Notes: generated by a model not told the origin, from the letters alone. 64,000 bases of DNA from Candidatus Methylomirabilota bacterium (GCA_035709005.1 DASTFB010000023.1:1-64000); one strand, 5' to 3'; counted from the stretch's first letter, positions 26,203 to 34,805 are shown. Numbers and translations: made by a program.

Positions 26203-27276
26203 CTAGACCCTGGCGACGTAGAGCGAGTTCATGGGGTCGACGCGCTCGAAGCGCGTGATCTCCTTGAAGCCGGCCTCCTCGAGCAACCGAGTGGCCACCT
26301 GATGGCCCCAGGCGGTGCCGAGCCCCGGGCCTCCGCCGGCTAGCGACACGCTCATGCAGTGCATGGTGCTCACGGTGTAGAGATAGGGTGCCAGGGGCAC
26401 GCCGACGTTGTCCTCGAGACGGCTCGACGCGCAGACGTCGACCATGAGGAAGAGGCCGCCCGGAACCAGCGCCGAGCGGATGCGGCGCAGCACTCCGGAC
26501 GGATCGGCCTGGTCGTGGATCGCGTCGAACGCCGTGATCAGGTCGAAGGGCGTCGGCGTCTCCAATCGCGCCACATCGGCCACGAGGAACGACGCGTTCG
26601 TCGTGCCGCGTGCGCCGGCCTCGGCCCGGGCCTGGGTGATGGCCGGCTCGGAGACGTCGTACCCGACGAACATGCTGTTGGGGAAGCGCGCGGCCATCAA
26701 CGCGATGCAGTAGCCGGTCCCGCATCCGATGTCGGCGACCCGGATCCCGGCTTCCAGCCGCGGCAGCAGGCCCTCGGGCAGGGTCAGGTACTTGCTCAGC
26801 AGGTACTCGTCGTAACGGGGGCGACTGCGGCGATCCATGACCCCGGTGAAGTGGGGCTGGTAGGCGCTGTAGGGCACCCCGGCGCCGGTGCGAAAGGCCT
26901 CGGTGACCTCGGGAATCACGCGGGTCATCAGCGACATCATCTCGGCGACGGGGACGAGGTTCCTCGAGCTGCTGCCGGTGAGCACAGTGGCGTGCTCAGG
27001 CGGCAATCGATAGGTGCCGGCCGTGGCGTCGTACTCCACGATCCCGCCGCACACCATCGCGGCGAGCCACTCGCGGACGTACCGCTCGCTGAGCCCGGCA
27101 CAGGCGGCGATCTCGGCGCTGCCGCTCGGGCCCAGCCGGGCCAGCGTCTCGAAGAGGCCGACGCGCCCGCCGATCTCCAGCATCACGGTGACCGCAGAGC
27201 CCTCGAGATGCCGGACCATGAGCCGGGTGAACGCCTTGGCCTTGTCTTTGTCGAAGCCGGCTGCCGGTTCCCCCAT
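26203..27276 (-). CDS. SAM-dependent methyltransferase with N-terminal winged helix
   Basis: The 357-residue protein has an N-terminal winged-helix/dimerisation domain (about 1-110: GLFETLARLG, YVREWLAAMVCGGIV) and a class I methyltransferase domain with motif I VADIGCGTGY (about 184), an acidic motif MFVGYDVSEP, VADVARLETP and FDAIHDQADPSGVL. This matches the acetylserotonin/O-methyltransferase-like bacterial group. It methylates an unknown small molecule in the cytoplasm. GGAGGAGAC precedes the ATG. It is divergent from the TPP decarboxylase genes. Confidence 0.85.
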   Translation of the reverse strand: MGEPAAGFDKDKAKAFTRLMVRHLEGSAVTVMLEIGGRVGLFETLARLGPSGSAEIAACAGLSERYVREWLAAMVCGGIVEYDATAGTYRLPPEHATVLTGSSSRNLVPVAEMMSLMTRVIPEVTEAFRTGAGVPYSAYQPHFTGVMDRRSRPRYDEYLLSKYLTLPEGLLPRLEAGIRVADIGCGTGYCIALMAARFPNSMFVGYDVSEPAITQARAEAGARGTTNASFLVADVARLETPTPFDLITAFDAIHDQADPSGVLRRIRSALVPGGLFLMVDVCASSRLEDNVGVPLAPYLYTVSTMHCMSVSLAGGGPGLGTAWGHQVATRLLEEAGFKEITRFERVDPMNSLYVARV

Positions 27277-27379
27277 CGTCTCCTCCAGGAGCGGCCGGGA
27301 TATGAGGTGAGGGCCGACACACTACCACACGGGGACCGGGGCGCGTATGCTGCCCGCATGCTCGGCGTCGAGCACGGGC

Positions 27380-27886
27380 GTGAGTGAGCGGGGAGCGAGC
27401 GCAGCCCGGACGGTGACCCAGATCGAGGCCCTGGGCTTCAGCCACGTCCTCATGATCCCCGACACCGAGAGCCGCCTGCTCTACGACGCCGTCCGCCACT
27501 CGTCGCTGCCCCTCATCACCCCGTGCCGGGAAGGCGAGTCCATCGCCATCGCGGCCGGGCTGTGGGCGGGAGGGCGCAAGCCCCTGGTCGTGCTCCAGAA
27601 CACGGGCCTGATGGAGGCGGGCGACGCGCTCCGCGGCTGCGGCCTGGGACCTCGAGTCCCGCTGCGCCTGATGCTCGGCTGGCGGGGCTATGCCGGCGCC
27701 ATGGCCGGGCGCAAGCCCATCGACTCCGCGTACACCTACACCGAGCCGCTCCTCGCCGCCTGGGGGATCCCCTGCTGGCACCTGATGAGCGACGAGGACC
27801 TACCGACCCTGGCCACGATGGACCGCACCGCCGAGGAGACCTCGCTGCCCGCCGCCGTCGTCACGGGATGGGCGTTCCGGCCATGA
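27380..27886 (+). CDS. TPP enzyme alpha subunit, sulfopyruvate/phosphonopyruvate decarboxylase-like
   Basis: A 168-residue pyrimidine-binding half of a split thiamine-diphosphate enzyme: FSHVLMIPDTESRLLYDAV, then ITPCREGESIAIAAGLWAGG, where the Glu in REGE activates the cofactor, and LVVLQNTGLMEAGDALRG. The most similar enzymes are ComD-type sulfopyruvate and phosphonopyruvate decarboxylases. I chose GTG 27380; an in-frame ATG at 27347 sits inside a -10-like TATGCT and is less likely. It overlaps the beta-subunit gene by ATGA, as usual for the alpha-beta pair. The 2-oxo acid is unknown. Confidence 0.8.
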   Translation: MSERGASAARTVTQIEALGFSHVLMIPDTESRLLYDAVRHSSLPLITPCREGESIAIAAGLWAGGRKPLVVLQNTGLMEAGDALRGCGLGPRVPLRLMLGWRGYAGAMAGRKPIDSAYTYTEPLLAAWGIPCWHLMSDEDLPTLATMDRTAEETSLPAAVVTGWAFRP

Positions 27887-28467
27887 TCGAGCGCATGGAC
27901 CTCTTCCGGGCGCTGGCCGCGCGCCGGACGGACGAGATCGTCGTCATGACGATGACGGCGACGCTGCAGTGGCCCCTCGTCTCTCGCCACGAGCTCGACT
28001 TCGATTTCCTCGCCTTCGGCATGGGCCACGCCGGCGACTTCGGCCTGGGCCTGGCGCTGGCCCGGCCCGAGCGGAAGACGATCGTGCTCAAGGGCGACGG
28101 CGGGTTGCTCATGAGCCTGGGCTCGCTGGTGACCTGGGCGGCCTGCGCGCCGGGCAATTTTCTCGTGCTGCTGCTGGAGAACCGGAGCTACGAGCTGACC
28201 GGCAGCCAGCCCCTGCCGCCGCGCGTGGACTTCGCCGGCCTGGCCCGGGCGGCCGGCCTGGCCGGCGGCGGCGCCACCGGAGCAGGCAAGGTCGAGCGGA
28301 TCGACACGCTGGCGGCGTTCACCGACGCCCTGCCCCGTCTGCTCACGGAGACGGGACCGCACTTCGTCGTCCTCCCCGTGACGAACCGCGAGCCCCTGCC
28401 CCCAGTGAGTCACTCCGACCACGCCGGGCGGATCACCAAGCTCCGGCACGCTCTGGGCGTGACGTGA
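27883..28467 (+). CDS. TPP enzyme beta subunit, sulfopyruvate/phosphonopyruvate decarboxylase-like
   Basis: The 194-residue pyrophosphate-binding half carries the thiamine-diphosphate motif GDGGLLMSLGSLVTWAACAP ending in LLLENRSYELTG (GDG to N spacing as expected), which binds Mg and the diphosphate. The N terminus has TMTATLQWPLVSRHELDFDF, like ComE. With the preceding alpha gene it should form a cytoplasmic 2-oxo acid decarboxylase. The aldehyde it would release could feed an aldehyde oxidoreductase such as that at 3698-5575; this is inference only. Confidence 0.8.
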   Translation: MIERMDLFRALAARRTDEIVVMTMTATLQWPLVSRHELDFDFLAFGMGHAGDFGLGLALARPERKTIVLKGDGGLLMSLGSLVTWAACAPGNFLVLLLENRSYELTGSQPLPPRVDFAGLARAAGLAGGGATGAGKVERIDTLAAFTDALPRLLTETGPHFVVLPVTNREPLPPVSHSDHAGRITKLRHALGVT

Positions 28468-28489
28468 GTCAGCGGAAGTTTGCTGGCGC

Positions 28490-28619
28490 AATCGAGCGCA
28501 AGCTCGATTGAGAGACCCGATTTGGGGGTATGAGGGGCCGGTCGTCGCACGCACGATCGAGCCCCCAGGCTCGATCGAGACGTGGATGGGGGGTATGGGG
28601 GGCCATGTCGGGGCCCCCC
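28490..28619. repeat. Tandem imperfect hairpin repeat in intergenic region
   Basis: Two related units lie head to tail. Unit 1 begins with AATCGAGC-GCAA-GCTCGATT (28490-28509), unit 2 with GATCGAGCC-CCCA-GGCTCGATC (28555-28576). Each hairpin is followed after a similar distance by a G-rich box with TATG in the middle (about 28524-28537 and 28588-28604). A third perfect hairpin, GGGGGGCC with GGCCCCCC (28597-28619), closes the block. It sits between convergent genes and may act as a terminator, but the duplication suggests a mobile or REP-like intergenic element. Confidence 0.6.
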
Positions 28620-28625
28620 ATCTCC

Positions 28626-29933
28626 TCAGTAGCGGTTGGCGATGGGCAGTTCCTCGGCGGGGAACAGCGTGATGATCTGGGCCCCGCTCGGCGTCACGAT
28701 GATCTCTTCCTCGATGCGGGCGGCCGACACGCCGTCGGTGGCCGGGCAGTAGGTCTCCACCGCGAAGAGCATGCCGGCCTCGATCTCCATGGGATCCTCG
28801 AACGAGTGCTGGCGGCTGATGATGGGCCGCTCGTGCAGGCCCAGGCCGATGCCGTGACAGAAGTTGAGGCCGAAGGCCCCCATCTCGCTCTCGAAGCCGA
28901 TGTCCTGGGCCTTGGGGAAGGCCCGCGCGATCTTGTCGGTGGTCACGCCGGGCTTGATGAGCGCGATGGCCTCGTCCATCCACTCCCGGGCCTTCTTGTA
29001 GGCCGCGATCTGGGCGCGCGTCGCCCGTCCCACGTTGAACGTGCGGTAGTAGCAGGTGCGGTAGCCCACGAAGGACATGATGATGTCGAAGAAGGCCTGA
29101 TCGCCGGGACGGATCAGCCGGTCGGTGAAGTTGTGGGGATGCGGGCTGCACCGCTCCCCGGAGATCGAGTTGATGGCCTCCACGCAGTCGGCCCCCATCT
29201 CGTAGAGCCGCTTGGTGGCCAGGGCCACGATCTCGTTCTCACGCACGCCGGGCTTGAGGGCCTCCGAGATGTCCTGGTACACGCCGTCCACCATGGCCGC
29301 CGCCATGTTGAGCAGCGTCAGCTCGTCCTGGCTCTTGATGACACGGGCCTCCAGCATGACCTGCTGGCCGTCGCGCACCTCGATGCCGAGCTCTTGCAGG
29401 GCGAAGAGAAAAGGGGGCTCGACGATGTCGATGCCCAGCGGCATGCCGCCCACGCCCTCGGCCTTGAGGATCTCCTTGATCTCCTGGGCCGCCTCCTTGA
29501 ACAGGCCGGCCTTGGGCGACACCGCGCCCCGCATGCCCACCATGCCCGCCAGCGACTGCCGGGCCGGAATCCACGGCGCGTAGAGGCGATGGTGGCGCGC
29601 CGCCGAGCCGAAGTCCCACACCCAGGGCTCGCCCGTCCCCGTCAGCAGGGACCAGCGCGTCATCTTGTCGCGCGCCCACTCGCCGATGACGGTGCTGGAG
29701 ATGTAGCGGATGTTGTGCTGGTCGAAGACGAGCAGCGCGCCGAGCCCGGACCGGGCCAGGGCATCGCGCACCCGCCCCAGCCGGTAGGTGTGCAGTCGCC
29801 GGAAGTCCACGCGCTCCTCGAAGTCGACCTGCATGTGGCCGGGCGCCTGCAACGGCCGGTCCCAGCGATGGCGAGGGTCCAGACTCTCCGGAGTGACGGG
29901 CTTGGGTCCGGTTGACGCCGACTTGCGAGCCAT
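28626..29933 (-). CDS. M24 (Xaa-Pro aminopeptidase/creatinase-fold) family protein
   Basis: The 435-residue protein has an N-terminal creatinase-like domain (VFDQHNIRYISS) and a C-terminal pita-bread domain. Metal-site positions seen are Asp in FFDIIMSF, His in NFCHGIGLGLHERP, Glu in FAVETYCP and Glu in ARIEEEIIV. The second aspartate expected in the DxTRTF strand is replaced: the sequence reads GYRTCYYRTFNVG, with Cys or Tyr at that place. It may therefore bind metal differently or act on a non-peptide substrate, as the DMSP lyase DddP does within this fold. It is cytosolic with no signal peptide. It does not appear to be in an operon. Confidence 0.8.
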   Translation of the reverse strand: MARKSASTGPKPVTPESLDPRHRWDRPLQAPGHMQVDFEERVDFRRLHTYRLGRVRDALARSGLGALLVFDQHNIRYISSTVIGEWARDKMTRWSLLTGTGEPWVWDFGSAARHHRLYAPWIPARQSLAGMVGMRGAVSPKAGLFKEAAQEIKEILKAEGVGGMPLGIDIVEPPFLFALQELGIEVRDGQQVMLEARVIKSQDELTLLNMAAAMVDGVYQDISEALKPGVRENEIVALATKRLYEMGADCVEAINSISGERCSPHPHNFTDRLIRPGDQAFFDIIMSFVGYRTCYYRTFNVGRATRAQIAAYKKAREWMDEAIALIKPGVTTDKIARAFPKAQDIGFESEMGAFGLNFCHGIGLGLHERPIISRQHSFEDPMEIEAGMLFAVETYCPATDGVSAARIEEEIIVTPSGAQIITLFPAEELPIANRY

Positions 29934-30002
29934 GTTTTCCTCCCTGGGATCGCGCTGCGGAGCTCAACTCTACCTCATCTACCGACTGCCGGGGGAGGTT
30001 CG

Positions 30003-30434
30003 ATGGCTCGACTGACGCTGGCCCAGGCCACCACCATCATCGAGAACGCGCTCAAGAAAGGGCGGCAACTCGGCTGCGCGCCGCTGGCCGTCGCCGTGCT
30101 GGACGAGGGCGGCAACCTCAAGGCCTTTGCCCGGGAGGACGGCGCCGGCATCCTCCGGCAGCAGATCGCGACCGGCAAGGCCTGGGGGGCCCTGGGCATG
30201 GGGTTCGGCTCCCGGACGCTGGCCAAGCGGGCCACGGACAACCCGGCGTTCTTCGCGGCCCTCTTCGCGGCCTCCCAGGGCCGGCTGGTCCCCGCTGCCG
30301 GGGGCGTGCTCATCCGCGACGGCGCGGGAGAAGTGCTGGGCGCCGTCGGCATCTCGGGCGACACATCCGACAAGGACGAGGCCTGCGCGCTGGAGGGCAT
30401 CCAGGCCGCCCGCCTGACCGGCGAGACGGGCTGA
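30003..30434 (+). CDS. GlcG/HbpS-family heme-binding-like protein
   Basis: The 143-residue protein matches the GlcG/HbpS family along its length: LAQATTIIENALKKG, APLAVAVLDEGGNLKAF, DNPAFFAALFAASQGRLVPA, GGVLIRDGAGEVLGAVGISG and the C-terminal DKDEACALEGIQAA. Family members bind heme or corrinoids or act as small accessory proteins in glycolate- and diol-related operons. There is no signal peptide. The gene stands between the divergent M24 gene and a diguanylate cyclase, so context does not narrow the role. Confidence 0.82.
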   Translation: MARLTLAQATTIIENALKKGRQLGCAPLAVAVLDEGGNLKAFAREDGAGILRQQIATGKAWGALGMGFGSRTLAKRATDNPAFFAALFAASQGRLVPAAGGVLIRDGAGEVLGAVGISGDTSDKDEACALEGIQAARLTGETG

Positions 30435-30522
30435 CCGCTCACGCGCGGCGACGGCTTCCATCCATGAGGGCTCGCGGTGGGCCGAGCGTTATCATGGATT
30501 CGATGGAGCCACGCATCTCGGG

Positions 30523-31710
30523 GTGAGACGCCTCCTCCGGCTGCTTCCGGGTTTCCTGCTCGTCGCCGCCGCGTCGGTCGTCCTCCTCGTGCCCGATTCG
30601 CGGGACTGGGCCCACACGGTGGGGCCCAGCGTCGGCTACGTGGTGGCGCTCGCCGGCATCGTGCTCGGTCTCCGGTTCCGGAACACCCGCGTCCTGCTCG
30701 CCCTGATCGTGCTGGTCCTCGCCGACCAGGTGATCGGGCGCTGGGCGCCGACCGCCAGCCCCACCAGCGCGGCCGGCATCGCCCGCACCGTCGTCGTCCT
30801 GCTGGTGCCCTTGAACCTCGCCGCCCTGGCCTGGATGCCCGACCGGGGCTCGCCGTGGCGGCGCGTGCGACTGTGGGCGATCCTCATCGCGGTGCAGGCC
30901 ATCGCCGTGGCCGTGCTCTTCGTTCCCGAAGCTGCCGAGGCCGCGCGGGCCTTCTGGCGCAGCGTCCGCGTGGCGGCCCCGCTGCAATGGTCGGCGGTCT
31001 TCGCCTTCGGCGTCGCCGTGGCCCTGGCCCTGATGCGCTTCCTGCGCCACCCCCGCCCGACCGAGGGCGGGTTCGTGTGGGCGGTGATCGCCGCCTTCCT
31101 CGCCCTCGGGCTGGGCGCCGACAGCCTGGACGCCAGCGTGTACCTGGCGACCGGCAGCCTCATCCTGCTCGTCGCCGTGATGGAGACCTCGCACGCGATG
31201 GCATTCAGCGACGAGCTGACGGGGCTGCCGTCGCGACGGGCGCTCAACGATGCCCTGACCGAGCTGGGCGAGCGCTACACGGTCGCCATGGTCGACATCG
31301 ACCACTTCAAGAAGTTCAACGACACGTACGGGCACCAGGCTGGCGACCAGCTCCTGCGGAAAGTCGCCACGACCCTCACGGGCGTGTCCGGGGGCGGCCG
31401 GGCTTTCCGCTACGGCGGCGAGGAGTTCGCCGTGGTCTTCACGGGCCTGTCAGCCGAGGAAGCCACGCCGCACCTGGAGGCGTTGCGCGAGACGATCGCC
31501 GATTCGTCGTTCGGCCTGCGGGGGCGCCGCCGTCCCCGCCGCAAGCCGCAGCAGCCCAGGCCCGGCAGCCGGCAGAGCCAGCGGGTCACCGTCAGCATCG
31601 GCGCGGCCGATTCCGCGTCGGCGGGCCCGGCGGCGGCCGACGTCGTGCGGGCGGCGGACGAAGCGCTCTATCGGGCCAAGCGGGCGGGCCGCAACCGGCT
31701 GGCCGTCTGA
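30523..31710 (+). CDS. Membrane-anchored diguanylate cyclase (GGDEF)
   Basis: The 395-residue protein has about six to seven N-terminal hydrophobic helices (to about residue 225) and a GGDEF domain (about 228-395). The domain start DELTGLPSRRALND, the metal/substrate motif VAMVDIDHFKKFNDTYGHQA and the signature RYGGEEF are intact, so it should make cyclic di-GMP from GTP. The product-inhibition RxxD site five residues before GGEEF is missing. A basic insertion (GRRRPRRKPQQPRPGSR) interrupts the domain before the final strand RVTVSIGAA. The start is a GTG. The membrane part resembles 7TM sensor modules but I cannot name it. Confidence 0.88.
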   Translation: MRRLLRLLPGFLLVAAASVVLLVPDSRDWAHTVGPSVGYVVALAGIVLGLRFRNTRVLLALIVLVLADQVIGRWAPTASPTSAAGIARTVVVLLVPLNLAALAWMPDRGSPWRRVRLWAILIAVQAIAVAVLFVPEAAEAARAFWRSVRVAAPLQWSAVFAFGVAVALALMRFLRHPRPTEGGFVWAVIAAFLALGLGADSLDASVYLATGSLILLVAVMETSHAMAFSDELTGLPSRRALNDALTELGERYTVAMVDIDHFKKFNDTYGHQAGDQLLRKVATTLTGVSGGGRAFRYGGEEFAVVFTGLSAEEATPHLEALRETIADSSFGLRGRRRPRRKPQQPRPGSRQSQRVTVSIGAADSASAGPAAADVVRAADEALYRAKRAGRNRLAV

Positions 31711-31716
31711 CCCGGC

Positions 31717-33168
31717 CTAGCGGGCCATGAAGCGGCGCACCTGCTGCATCAGCGGCTCCACGTCGTAGCTGTTGTAGAGCAGGGTCGCGTTGCGCATCCA
31801 GTCGCCCTGGAAGAAGCGCTCGTAGAGCACCTGCCGCGAGCCGAAGGCGCTGCACGCCAGATCCCAGGCCAGGTGGAAGAGCTGCACGCGGTCCCGGGCG
31901 CTGGCGGTGTCCGTCTCCAGGTACTTTTCGATCTCCCGGCCCAGCGGCCCGGAGAAATCCTGCTCGCCGGGCAGCGCCATCAGGCTGCTGGAGCCGAGGA
32001 GCTGGATGATCTCCGCCATCCGCGGATACATCCGGATGAACAAGTTGCGGGCGACCGTGAGCGGGGCGCGGGCCGGACAGAGCACGCCCCACTGGTCGAT
32101 CTCGGCATTGACCTCGGCCGCGCACAGCAGCGCCTTCGTGACCTCGAGGTCCTCGATGAGCTCGGCCAGCATGGCCTGCACGTGGGGCAGGCTCTGCGAG
32201 CCGAGGACCTTGACCATGAGGTTGGCCACTCCCACCACGAACTCGCACTTGGCGACGTTCTTGGTCACCACCTGGTGCCCGGAGTGCGTGTACTGGTTCG
32301 TGGCGCTCACCATGTTGTTGCAGAGCTCCGTGTCGCCGTAGAGGAAGACGCGCTCCCAGGGCACCAGCACGTCGTCGAAGAAGACGATGGCGTCCATCTC
32401 CTCGAAGCGGGAGCCGAGGGGGTGATCGAAGGGCGAGCGGCCCAGGTCGTAGCTCTCGCGACAGAGGAAGCGCAGCCCCGGGGTCGCGCACGGAATGGCG
32501 AAGGCCACGGCGTAACGGTCCAGGGCCGCGCCCGGCAGCCGGTGCGAGCGCGCCGGATACACGGCGATCTCGTCGGCCAGCGGGCCCAGCGTGGCCAGGA
32601 CGCGGGGGCCCCGCACCACGATGCCGGCGTCGGTCTCCCGGACGACGGCCAGGGCGACGTCCGTGCGATCTTCCACAACCGTGCCCACCGGGGCGCGGTT
32701 GCGTTGCAGGTTGACCAGGGTGTGGGTGAGGACCAGATCGTGCTCGCGGACGTACTCGTAGTAATTGACGATGTTCTGCCGGAACTCCGGGCGGTTCCGG
32801 CCGAAGTAGTCGCCGGCGCTGGCCATGGCCATGATGCTGACGTTGAGGAAGTCCGGCGTGCGGCCCATCATGCCGAAGCTGGTGTGGGCCCAGTGGGACA
32901 TCATCACCCGGCGGCGGGCCAGATCGTCCGGGATCCTGGGCACGATGAAGGACAGGCCCACGCGCTGACCTGTCGTCGGAGACGGATACGTCATCTCGTC
33001 GCGGAGCGCGGGGTCGTGCTGCATGTCGTAGAGGCTGGCGACGGAGCGCGCACCATTGGCCAGGCCCGGACACGTGGTCACGTCCTCGATGCGCCGGCCC
33101 GCCAGGTGGACCTCACACGGCGCCTTCTGCAATCGAGCCAGATACTCCGCTCCGGTGCGCGCTGGCAT
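31717..33168 (-). CDS. 4-hydroxyphenylacetate 3-hydroxylase family (HpaB-like) FAD monooxygenase
   Basis: The 483-residue protein matches HpaB/HpaH oxygenase components along its full length: DVTTCPGLANGARSVASLYD at the N terminus, SFIVPRIPDDLARRR, HWAHTSFGMMGRTPDFLNV, SAGDYFGRNRPEF and FFDDVLVPWERVFLYGD with ATNQYTHSGHQVVTKNV. HpaB uses reduced FAD and oxygen to hydroxylate phenols; the fold is also used by 4-hydroxybutyryl-CoA dehydratase, but no iron-sulfur cysteine motif is visible here. AAGGAGGAC fixes the start. No flavin reductase (HpaC) gene lies nearby, so reduced FAD must come from elsewhere. Confidence 0.88.
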   Translation of the reverse strand: MPARTGAEYLARLQKAPCEVHLAGRRIEDVTTCPGLANGARSVASLYDMQHDPALRDEMTYPSPTTGQRVGLSFIVPRIPDDLARRRVMMSHWAHTSFGMMGRTPDFLNVSIMAMASAGDYFGRNRPEFRQNIVNYYEYVREHDLVLTHTLVNLQRNRAPVGTVVEDRTDVALAVVRETDAGIVVRGPRVLATLGPLADEIAVYPARSHRLPGAALDRYAVAFAIPCATPGLRFLCRESYDLGRSPFDHPLGSRFEEMDAIVFFDDVLVPWERVFLYGDTELCNNMVSATNQYTHSGHQVVTKNVAKCEFVVGVANLMVKVLGSQSLPHVQAMLAELIEDLEVTKALLCAAEVNAEIDQWGVLCPARAPLTVARNLFIRMYPRMAEIIQLLGSSSLMALPGEQDFSGPLGREIEKYLETDTASARDRVQLFHLAWDLACSAFGSRQVLYERFFQGDWMRNATLLYNSYDVEPLMQQVRRFMAR

Positions 33169-33251
33169 GGCGTGTCCTCCTTGGCCGAGCCACCAACTAA
33201 TAGCACGGGCGCCACGCCGGCGCAGGCGCCGGGGTGCACGAATCTTCGCCG

Positions 33252-33280
33252 GGAACTTCCACGGCAGCGGTATGGTCTCA
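33252..33280 (+). promoter_or_regulatory. ECF-type promoter, probable autoregulation of the sigma gene
   Basis: GGAACTT (33252-33258) and GTCT (33275-33278) are separated by 16 bases, close to the sigmaE-type consensus. The start point expected a few bases downstream coincides with the ATG at 33285, suggesting a leaderless autoregulated transcript. Confidence 0.55.
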
Positions 33281-33284
33281 CTTG

Positions 33285-33833
33285 ATGACGGGGCCCGACG
33301 ACCCCGAGTGGGTGGCGCGCCTGCGGACGGGCGACGTCCAGGCCTTCGAGGAGCTGGTCATCGCCTACCAGCACCGGGTGTTCGGGGTCGCCCTCCGGAT
33401 GCTCGGCAACCGCGCCGAGGCGGAGGAGATCGCGCAAGAGACGTTCGTGCGCGCCCATCGCGCGCTGCCGGAATTCCGGGGCGACGCGAAGCTCTCGACC
33501 TGGCTCTTCGCGATCGCCTCCCGGCTGTGCCTGAACCGGCTCGCCGCCGGCGAGAGGCGGATGCGGCGTGAGGGCGAGGAGACGCTCCTGCGCCTGCCGG
33601 CCGACGCCGATCCGGCCGCGGGCGTCGAGCGCCGGGAGGTCGAAGTGGCCCTGCACCGGGCGATCGAGGCGCTCCCCGAGGAGCGGCGGATCGTGGTGAT
33701 CCTGAGAGATCTGGAAGGGCTCGGCTACGAGGAGATCGCCCGGGCCCTGGGGCTCGAGCTTGGCACGGTGCGCTCTCGCCTGCACCGGGCCCGGATGGAG
33801 CTGAAGGAGAAGATGGAGCGGTTCCTGCCATGA
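33285..33833 (+). CDS. ECF RNA polymerase sigma factor (RpoE-like)
   Basis: The 182-residue protein is a complete ECF sigma factor. Region 2 runs from FEELVIAYQHRVFGVALRML through AEEIAQETFVRAHRAL to STWLFAIASRLCLNRL, and region 4 contains LPEERRIVVILRDLEGLGYE and LGTVRSRLHRARMELKEKM. It directs polymerase to stress promoters until captured by its anti-sigma factor, whose gene overlaps by ATGA. I prefer the ATG at 33285; a GTG at 33234 lies upstream of the predicted promoter. In contrast to the broken sigma/ChrR pair at 14281-15143, both genes here are intact. Confidence 0.9.
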   Translation: MTGPDDPEWVARLRTGDVQAFEELVIAYQHRVFGVALRMLGNRAEAEEIAQETFVRAHRALPEFRGDAKLSTWLFAIASRLCLNRLAAGERRMRREGEETLLRLPADADPAAGVERREVEVALHRAIEALPEERRIVVILRDLEGLGYEEIARALGLELGTVRSRLHRARMELKEKMERFLP

Positions 33834-34759
33834 CGACGTGCTCCGAGGCCCGGGAGCTCTTCTCGGCCCTGGTCGACGACGCGCTCACGCCCGACGAGCA
33901 AGCCCGGCTCGACCTCCACCTGGCCGGCTGCGCCGAATGCCGCGAGGAGCTGCAGCGCTTCCGGAGCCTCGTGTCGCTCGTCCGCGCGGTGCCGCCCGAG
34001 CGGGCGCCCGTGGGCTTCGTGGACGGGGTGCTCGACCGGACGAGCCGGGCGCCGTGGCATCGGCGCCTCCTCTTCCCGCTCTCCCAGAAGGTCCCGCTCG
34101 GCGTGGCGGCGGCGGTGCTCGTCGGTGTGCTCGTGAGCCTGCTGTACCGCGCTTCGCCCCAGCTCGATCAGGCAGCCCGGCGCGACATCGGGCCACCGCC
34201 GGCTGCGGTCGAGGCGCCGGTTCTGGGCGAAGCGACGAAACCGCAGACGCCGGCTGGTGTCGAGGCGCCGGGCGTGGGTGAGACGACAGAAAGAGAAGCG
34301 CCGGCTAGCCCGGCGCCGGCGGCGCCTCAGGAGGGCTCGGCACGTTTGTCGGACGCGCCACAGTCTGATCAACAGCGCGAGCGTCCCGAGCGCTTCCGGG
34401 CCGAGCCACGAGAGCCGGTCTCCGCAGGCAAGGCGAGCGAACCGGTCCAGCGCAGGAAGACCGAGGCCGAGCAGCAGGTAACCGGGCTTGCGACACCGGC
34501 GCGCGACGTGGCCGGACGCCTCACCGTGAGTGACGTCGCGGCCGCCGAGCGCGCGCTCGGCGAGCTCGTCTCTCGCTCGGGGGGCTGGCAGACCGGCCGC
34601 CGGTGGACTCCGGACGGCCGCGAAGTCGACGTGTCGATCCCCCGCGCCGCCGTGGACGAGTTCATGCGCGAGCTGGCGCGCCTGGGCTCCTGGCAGGCCG
34701 CGCGGGCCACCGAGTCGCCTGGCGACCCGGTACGCATGGGCATCCAGCTCGTCCGCTAA
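33830..34759 (+). CDS. Zinc-finger anti-sigma factor
   Basis: The 309-residue membrane protein has an N-terminal zf-HC2 anti-sigma domain with Cys4 and the HxxxCxxC motif LHLAGCAECREEL, one transmembrane helix (about 90-105, VPLGVAAAVLVGVLVSLLY) and a long periplasmic part rich in Pro/Glu/Ala. A DUF4349-like end follows (TVSDVAAAERALGELVSRSG). It should hold the preceding sigma factor at the membrane and release it when the periplasmic domain is disturbed. The gene is translationally coupled to the sigma gene. Confidence 0.85.
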   Translation: MTTCSEARELFSALVDDALTPDEQARLDLHLAGCAECREELQRFRSLVSLVRAVPPERAPVGFVDGVLDRTSRAPWHRRLLFPLSQKVPLGVAAAVLVGVLVSLLYRASPQLDQAARRDIGPPPAAVEAPVLGEATKPQTPAGVEAPGVGETTEREAPASPAPAAPQEGSARLSDAPQSDQQRERPERFRAEPREPVSAGKASEPVQRRKTEAEQQVTGLATPARDVAGRLTVSDVAAAERALGELVSRSGGWQTGRRWTPDGREVDVSIPRAAVDEFMRELARLGSWQAARATESPGDPVRMGIQLVR

Positions 34760-34805
34760 GGCCGACCCTGATCCTCCGCGAGAAAACGCCCTCGACAATC
34801 GTGTG

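Noticed and set aside
28490-28619. The duplicated hairpins as the start of a CRISPR array
   Set aside because: Only two diverged units with long internal palindromes and no constant-length spacers.
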